NCBI GenBank assembly: GCA_910585785.1
Contig: CAJUEV010000014.1
Coordinates: 1 to 33,552 of the forward strand
Source: an uncultured Christensenella sp.
GTDB lineage: Bacteria > Bacillota > Clostridia > Christensenellales > Borkfalkiaceae
DNA length: 33,552 nt
Direction: 5' to 3'
Shown here piece after piece: positions 28,803-33,552 of the stretch. Position 1 is the stretch's first letter. Every line of letters begins with the position of its first letter. The notes beneath the pieces were generated by a model that worked only from the letters and a program-made list of their open reading frames with translations, was not told where the DNA came from and did not search any database. The translations under genes and the position numbers were made by a program.

Positions 28803-29870
28803 TTAAAGTTCGATTATCTTCCCGCAGCCGCCGGCTTTGAGGAAGTTTGAGTTAAAAAGCAGCAAAGCGTTTGGGTAAGCGTAATAATATTCATCGCAGA
28901 TTCGGCAGCGTTTCCAGGAGCCGTCGTTTGTGATAAGCAACATATCGCTTGGGGGAAGGTTGTCTATAAAATAGTCTTTTGTGCCGTGGTGGGGAACTTT
29001 TATTGCCGAATAGTGTGGGGACAGGTCGTTTATTTTTTCAATTTGACGGTAGCCTCTTTGCGTAACGTCCGATAAAAACAGAACGGGCTTTGTGTTTCTG
29101 CCGATAGCGTTGTCAAAGCAAAGAGAAATTTTATTTTGAAATTTTGAAAGTTTATCTATAAGTTTTTTTGAAATATTTAAATTAATGTTGGCGCACTCGT
29201 AAATGCGGTCAAGCAAATCTTCGCCGTTTGAATTTTGCGAATAAAGTACCCCGTTGTCGGTTCTTTGCATAAGCGCGTGGTAGTAGTGGCGGACGTATTC
29301 GTCCAAAACCGCCTTGCTTTCATCGGAAAGTTCTTGGTTAAGCAGCGCGTTTATGGATTTTGCCGTTTGTTCCATATAACTCATATCAGGCCAAAGCACT
29401 CTTAGCCCTAACGGACAGCGCTGCGGGCTCATTTCTTCAAAGCCGTAAGTTTTGTTCAAAAATACAACCTTTGCGCCGTTTGCAAAAAAGCGGAATAAAT
29501 TGGGGACGCACGTTAAAAGATTAAGCGCGGCGTAATACTCGGCGTTTTTATAGTTTTTTGAACTGCGCGCAATGCTGGCAAATTCAAGCCTTAAAATATT
29601 TGCAGTCAAAAAGTTGGGCAGGTAAATGCAGTTGAACCGCAGGCTGCCGTCAAGGTTTTTCAGCCCGTTAAAGTGGTCGCTGTGGAAGTGCGTCAACATT
29701 AAATAATTTTGTTGCGAACGCTTTAACGAAGCGTTGAGTTCTTTAACAATCTCTTTTGAAAAATTTTGTTTTCCGCCGCAATCTACAAGCAGTTTGCTTT
29801 TATTTTCGCCGTCGTTGCATATAATGCAATCGCCGAATCCGACGTTGTACATTTCAATTTCGTTTATCAT
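28803..29870 (-). CDS. MBL-fold metallohydrolase (ComEC-C-like)
   Basis: 355 residues. Zinc-binding motif LTHFHSDHFNG (about 59-69), an N-terminal NVGFGDCIIC like the xVGxGD start of ComEC-type domains, FLSDVTQRG (metal Asp) and VPHHGT near the C-terminus. No signal or TM, so a cytoplasmic hydrolase, perhaps acting on a phosphoester. Substrate unknown. No clear SD at ATG 29870; 17 bases after the peptidase gene, suggesting coupled translation. Confidence 0.85.
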   Translation of the reverse strand: MINEIEMYNVGFGDCIICNDGENKSKLLVDCGGKQNFSKEIVKELNASLKRSQQNYLMLTHFHSDHFNGLKNLDGSLRFNCIYLPNFLTANILRLEFASIARSSKNYKNAEYYAALNLLTCVPNLFRFFANGAKVVFLNKTYGFEEMSPQRCPLGLRVLWPDMSYMEQTAKSINALLNQELSDESKAVLDEYVRHYYHALMQRTDNGVLYSQNSNGEDLLDRIYECANINLNISKKLIDKLSKFQNKISLCFDNAIGRNTKPVLFLSDVTQRGYRQIEKINDLSPHYSAIKVPHHGTKDYFIDNLPPSDMLLITNDGSWKRCRICDEYYYAYPNALLLFNSNFLKAGGCGKIIEL

Positions 29871-29887
29871 ACGTAGTCTGAAAGTCT

Positions 29888-31150
29888 TTACTTAGTCAGT
29901 CTTTCGATGGCGAGTTTATAAATTTTGTAGCACCTTTCGATTTTGTCGAAAGTGATATACTCGTTTGCCTGATGAATGGTTTGTTCTTCGCCGTCTTCCT
30001 CGGGTCCGAAGCCTGCTCCGCACTTCAAAGCGCGCGCGTAAGTGCCGCCGCCTATCGCAATTGGTTTGGTGGTTTTGCCCGTAACTTCGTTATACACCTT
30101 GCTTAACGTGTCAATCAAAAAACAGTTTTTGTCGTTGTACAAGGTGGCTTGCTCGTGCTGAACTTCGTATGCCACGCCTTCGCTTTCAATCGCCTGCAAA
30201 ATGCTTAAACGGGATATAGTGGCGGGGTAACGAACGTCGCAGATAACCGAAATTTGGTTTTTGCCGCCCTGTATTACGTTGGGCGAGAATGTGAGTACGC
30301 CCGTTTCGTCTTTCAATTTTGTAAGCCCGAACTGCGTGGTGAAAAGTTGCTTGCGGATTTGCTGCAATCCAAGGCGGTCAAGTACGGGCGGAATGGCGTT
30401 TATGCCTTTTTCGGGAGTGGAGCCGTGCGCGGATTTGCCGCGGGAGATAATTTTGCCGTTATCAAAGCATAGTTGGGGGTGTACGGGCAACGTTGCGGCT
30501 ACGGGAGTTGCGGGAACTTCCGCTTCGCAATAGTCGCAAACCATATTCGCGCGTTCGCCGCCGCGCAACGACGAAAAATCACCGTCCGCCTTGAAAGTGA
30601 GTTTAAGCTGCAAAATTCCTTTTTCGGCATAAATCACGGGGAATTCGGCGTCGGGAGAAAATCCCTCGTCGGGCATATGCGCGTGCGCCTTGTAATAGTC
30701 GATGCAAGCCCAACCGCTTTCTTCGTTGCAGCCGACAATAAGTTTTATTTTTCTTGCGGGTTTAAAGCCTTCGTCTTTAAGCGCTTTAAGGCAATACAGG
30801 GTGATTATCGCGGGCCCCTTGTCGTCCATTGCGCCCCTGCCCCATATCTTGCGGTTTGCTTCGTCTATTTCGCCGCCGAAGGGGGCGTGAGTCCAGCCGT
30901 TGCCCGCGGGGACGACGTCAAGATGGGCGAGTATGGCAAATTCTTCGCCTTCGCCGAAGATGACTTCGCCCGCGTAACCGTCGTAATCGCGCGTTTCAAA
31001 CCCGAACGATTTTGCAAGATTTAAAAAATAGTCAAGCGATTGTCTTGCGCCCAAGCCGAACGGCGCGTTTTTTTGCGCGGGCTGCTGGGAAGAATCGAAT
31101 TTTATAATTTCGGAAATGTCTTTGATAGCGCTTTTGATAATGTTGTCCAT
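29888..31150 (-). CDS. pepV: M20 dipeptidase, PepV/Sapep-like
   Basis: 420 residues. Di-zinc aminopeptidase for dipeptides in the cytoplasm. Metal ligands: HLDVVPAGNGW (His near 76), GRGAMDDKGP (Asp near 111), NEESGW (Glu pair near 142), and Asp in FSPDAEFPV. The PepV-specific PIAIGGGTYARAL lies near the C-terminus, with final metal His in EQTIHQANEYI. Family members are about 440-470, so this one is slightly short. SD AAGGCGG before ATG 31150; first gene of a three-gene minus unit. Confidence 0.93.
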   Translation of the reverse strand: MDNIIKSAIKDISEIIKFDSSQQPAQKNAPFGLGARQSLDYFLNLAKSFGFETRDYDGYAGEVIFGEGEEFAILAHLDVVPAGNGWTHAPFGGEIDEANRKIWGRGAMDDKGPAIITLYCLKALKDEGFKPARKIKLIVGCNEESGWACIDYYKAHAHMPDEGFSPDAEFPVIYAEKGILQLKLTFKADGDFSSLRGGERANMVCDYCEAEVPATPVAATLPVHPQLCFDNGKIISRGKSAHGSTPEKGINAIPPVLDRLGLQQIRKQLFTTQFGLTKLKDETGVLTFSPNVIQGGKNQISVICDVRYPATISRLSILQAIESEGVAYEVQHEQATLYNDKNCFLIDTLSKVYNEVTGKTTKPIAIGGGTYARALKCGAGFGPEEDGEEQTIHQANEYITFDKIERCYKIYKLAIERLTK

Positions 31151-31184
31151 AATTTACCGCCTTGTTAAAATTTACGTTTAAAAT

Positions 31185-31213
31185 ATTATACAACTTTTTT
31201 TATTTGTGGTAAA
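31185..31213 (-). promoter_or_regulatory. Promoter of the pepV unit
   Basis: Minus strand TTTACC (31208-31213), 17-bp spacer, TATAAT (31185-31190), about 28 bases from the start codon. Confidence 0.7.
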
Positions 31214-31276
31214 ATGTTTTAAACAATAAATTTCCCCAATGGGTTTTCGTCAAAAAAATCGGAGGAGGCGGCGCGC

Positions 31277-32497
31277 GTGAAACTGAAATTTAATGCGAAA
31301 GAAGTTATTACTTACATTAAAATAACGCTTATAGTTTTGCTTGTGGCAATAGAAATTTTCGTCTGCGCGCAGGCTTATACCGTGTTGCGCGGCAGGCTGG
31401 CGGACTATATCAGTCTTGTGGTTTGTTGCGCCGCTTTTGCCGCGTTGGAAGCGGTAAATTTATTCGCCATCAAAAACTTTGCCGCAAAAATGGTGTTTTT
31501 CGGCTTTGATTCCGCACTGCTGCTTGCCGTGTGCATATTGACGGGGGACTCGTTTTTGTCGGCGCTTTACTGCGTGGTATTGACGGGTTGCTACGTTTCG
31601 GTTGAAAGGTTTCGCGACCGTACCGTTTTGTTTGGGTTCAGTTGCGGTATGTATACCGTGTCGTTTATAGGCGGCTGGGTTATCCGAAACGCGGCGGATT
31701 CGCTTTTCGACAGCGTTGTAAAAATTTTGGGCGGCGTGTTTTTCGGGTTGCTGGTTATGGCGATTGATTACGTAGTGGTTCAGTTTTTAATAAAATTTTA
31801 CCGAACAAACGCCGAACTGCGCAAAGCGCTTAAAGAGGCGGATGAAAACAAAACGCAGCTTGAAGAGGCGTATTCGCAACTTACGCGCACTAAGGTTTAC
31901 GAGGAGCGCAACCGCATAGCAAAGGACATTCACGACAACGCGGGACACTCTATGACGACGGTTATTATGCAGACGGAAGCGGCGAAGCTGCTTATAGACG
32001 ACAATCCCGCGGAAGCGAAAAACAGGATTATTTCGGCAAACATTCAGGCGCGCAACGCTTTGGAACAGATGCGGCAAAGCGTGCACTTGCTTGCGGGCAG
32101 GCAGCAGACCCGCGCTTTACGCGAAGAAGTTGAAGAAATTATCGCGCAGACGATAGACGGAACGGATATTAAAGCGCGTTACGATATGACGGACGTGGAA
32201 GCGGACGCCGACACAAGCAGGTTTTTGTGCAATGCCGTAAAAGAGTTGCTTGCAAACGGAATACGTCACGGCGGAGCGACGGCGTTTTATATTGAACTTA
32301 AAGAAGTTTTTGACAGAATAGTTTTGATTATTTCCGACAACGGTTCGGGCGTATGCGGACAGATAAGCGAGGGTTTCGGTCTTAAAGGAATGCGCGAAAA
32401 GGCGGAAGCGTTGGGCGGTAAGTGTATATATTCAAGCGAAAACGGGGAAGGGTTTGAAACGGAAATAACCCTGCCGGTTAAAAAGGAGAAAAAATGA
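31277..32497 (+). CDS. Sensor histidine kinase, LiaS/DesK type
   Basis: 406 residues. Five or six TM helices over residues about 10-175 and no large outer domain, then a coiled coil (about 178-210), the HisKA_3 box EERNRIAKDIHDNAGHSMTT (His near 219), and the ATPase domain with NAVKELLANGIRHGGA, DNGSGVCG and GFGLKGMREKAEALGG. GTG start at 31277 with GGAGGAGG upstream. Stop and next start overlap as ATGA. Such pairs often monitor envelope stress; the stimulus is unknown. Confidence 0.93.
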   Translation: MKLKFNAKEVITYIKITLIVLLVAIEIFVCAQAYTVLRGRLADYISLVVCCAAFAALEAVNLFAIKNFAAKMVFFGFDSALLLAVCILTGDSFLSALYCVVLTGCYVSVERFRDRTVLFGFSCGMYTVSFIGGWVIRNAADSLFDSVVKILGGVFFGLLVMAIDYVVVQFLIKFYRTNAELRKALKEADENKTQLEEAYSQLTRTKVYEERNRIAKDIHDNAGHSMTTVIMQTEAAKLLIDDNPAEAKNRIISANIQARNALEQMRQSVHLLAGRQQTRALREEVEEIIAQTIDGTDIKARYDMTDVEADADTSRFLCNAVKELLANGIRHGGATAFYIELKEVFDRIVLIISDNGSGVCGQISEGFGLKGMREKAEALGGKCIYSSENGEGFETEITLPVKKEKK

Positions 32498-33132
32498 TAA
32501 AAGTGCTTCTTGTGGACGACCAGCAAATTCTTGCGGAAGGAATTAAATCGGTTTTGGAAACGTGCAAGGAAATTAAAGTTGTCGGCATTGCTTTGGACGG
32601 GGTGCAGGCGGTTGAAAAGTGCGCCGAACTTAAACCCGACGTTGTGCTTATGGACATACGTATGCCAAATATGAACGGTATGGTTGCGACAAAGCGCATA
32701 AAGGAAGCGGACCCTAATATAAAAATAGTGGTTTTGACTACTTTTGACGACAGCGACTATATTTTAAGCGCCATAAACAACGGCGCAAGCGGCTATTTGT
32801 TGAAAGATATTGGCTCTACCGCGCTTATCGACGCCGTTAAAAACGCGTATGCGGGGGATACTATTCTTCCTGCAAAAATCGCAAAAAAAATTACGGACGC
32901 GGCGGCAATGGTTTCTTCCGATAAAGAGCTTAAACTTAAAAAGATTTTCAACCTTTCCGAAAGGGAAACGGAAATTGCGCTTATGCTGTACGACGGGTTT
33001 ACAAACAGGCAAATTGCTTCCGCGCTTAAACTTTCGGACGGAACGGCGCGCAACTATATAAGCGCTATTTATCTTAAACTCGGCGTGGACGGCAGGGCTG
33101 CCGCAGCGGAAAAAATTAAAAATTTAAAATAA
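32494..33132 (+). CDS. Response regulator, NarL/LuxR family
   Basis: 212 residues. Receiver with DD at 8-9, phospho-acceptor Asp 54 (VVLMDIRMP), Thr in VVLTTFDD and Lys in GYLLKDI. C-terminal helix-turn-helix LSERETEIALMLYDGFTNRQIA, then SDGTARNYISAIYLKLG. Cognate of the kinase it overlaps. Targets not known; no terminator directly after. Confidence 0.95.
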   Translation: MIKVLLVDDQQILAEGIKSVLETCKEIKVVGIALDGVQAVEKCAELKPDVVLMDIRMPNMNGMVATKRIKEADPNIKIVVLTTFDDSDYILSAINNGASGYLLKDIGSTALIDAVKNAYAGDTILPAKIAKKITDAAAMVSSDKELKLKKIFNLSERETEIALMLYDGFTNRQIASALKLSDGTARNYISAIYLKLGVDGRAAAAEKIKNLK

Positions 33133-33405
33133 AACGGCTGTTCGTGGCGGTAGTAAGTTAAAAATATTTTCGGTTTTAATATGGACGCGGGCGCGTCCGC
33201 GGCGTGGATATTTATGCCGGCGGAGTTTGCGCGGAAGAACTTGCCGTTTCTCCCGAAGCCGAAGATATAGATATATTTACCTAAAAGATAAAAAGAGCGA
33301 ATAACGGTGTACTTTCGTAGGAATTAAAAGCAAGGACGATAATGCACACTTTTCATAGGGAATTGAACCCCCAAATATTTTATTGATACGCTTTCAGATT
33401 ATGAA
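33133..33405. other. Gene-poor stretch with a possible coding remnant
   Basis: From about 33180 to 33284 one plus frame reads YGRGRVRGVDIYAGGVCAEE then LAVSPEAEDIDIFT and stop, protein-like and with host-like codons but preceded directly by TAA and lacking a start. It may be the tail of a decayed gene. Nothing else is clear. Confidence 0.35.
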
Positions 33406-33438
33406 AAAAGCACTCGAACATTTTATTCGAGTGCTTTT
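33406..33438. terminator. Bidirectional terminator
   Basis: AAAAGCACTCGAA / TTCGAGTGCTTTT, perfect 13-bp stem, 7-base loop; T-runs on both strands. Serves the minus frame at the right edge and possibly the two-component unit. Confidence 0.88.
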
Positions 33439-33470
33439 AGCTAAACTTTATTAGAACGATAAATTGAAAT

Positions 33471-33552
33471 TTAGCGAACTAATCTTTTTACCCTCTTAAC
33501 ATAATCATCTGCATGATTTATGCTAATATCCCCATGATAATACCCTTGTAAT
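33471..33552 (-). CDS. C-terminal end of an unidentified protein (cut by the window edge)
   Basis: 26 codons on the minus strand, open from the edge to TAA at 33471-33473: LQGYYHGDISINHADDYVKR followed by VKRLVR. Too short to identify. The bidirectional terminator 33 bases downstream supports a real gene. Confidence 0.35.
   Translation of the reverse strand, partial: LQGYYHGDISINHADDYVKRVKRLVR

Noticed and set aside
33340..33360. tRNA T-arm-like GGGGGTTCAATTCCC on the minus strand
   Set aside because: No acceptor, D-arm or anticodon stem can be fitted around it and no CCA follows; at most a remnant of a tRNA-type attachment site.

Overview
The window looks like a metagenome-assembled contig from an anaerobic, uncultured Clostridia-type Firmicute. 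Evidence: strong Shine-Dalgarno sequences, many GTG starts, classical sigma-A promoters, a bacterial Na+-type V-ATPase operon, a PepV-type dipeptidase, GHKL and LiaS-like kinases, and a CCA-encoded tRNA. The taxonomic placement is inferred from gene content only. Bases 1-46 are Illumina adapter, so the left edge is a library artefact and not biology.

Layout. 47-361 is the 3' end of dnaJ. 412-816 is a gene-free AT-rich stretch with a cluster of DnaA-box-like 9-mers. A consensus promoter then drives a structured leader, a MATE exporter, a small membrane protein and a cardiolipin synthase (1007-4551). Converging on it is an amino-acid ABC importer (4626-7143, minus) whose binding protein appears circularly permuted. 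7457-25690 is a V-type ATPase operon in the order F-I-K-E-C-G-A-B-D.

That operon is interrupted. A 9.6 kb element (9588-19190), flanked by a 17-bp direct repeat, sits inside ntpI (subunit a). Joining the two ntpI parts at the repeat restores one uninterrupted reading frame of about 667 codons. The element reads almost entirely on the opposite strand and carries an HUH replication initiator, a Zot/pI-like ATPase, two large exported proteins in the position of filamentous-phage adsorption proteins, a candidate ssDNA-binding protein, a SprT-like protein broken by an in-frame stop, and an IS30-family transposase. I read it as an integrated filamentous (inovirus-like) phage or a relative. It also contains structure not explained by its genes: a 19-bp-arm hairpin in the rep/transposase gap, two arrays of covarying mini-hairpins joined by a conserved linker, three copies of an 18-bp dyad, and a promoter-hairpin-terminator unit that looks like a small RNA on the strand opposite to the genes.

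Right of the V-ATPase, an orphan AgrC-like GHKL kinase (25820-27277, minus) is divergent from four tandem micro-genes (27400-27821). Each has its own AGGAGG and encodes an 18-20 residue peptide ending in Trp-Cys. Codon changes between copies are mostly synonymous, so these are very probably real genes. The arrangement suggests a peptide-signalling or secreted-peptide system that I do not recognise, and it is my leading candidate for something undescribed.

The remainder is ordinary: tRNA-Arg(ACG), a YCII protein, an MBL-fold hydrolase and a PepV dipeptidase (minus), a LiaS/NarL-type two-component pair (plus), and a cut-off reading frame at the right edge.
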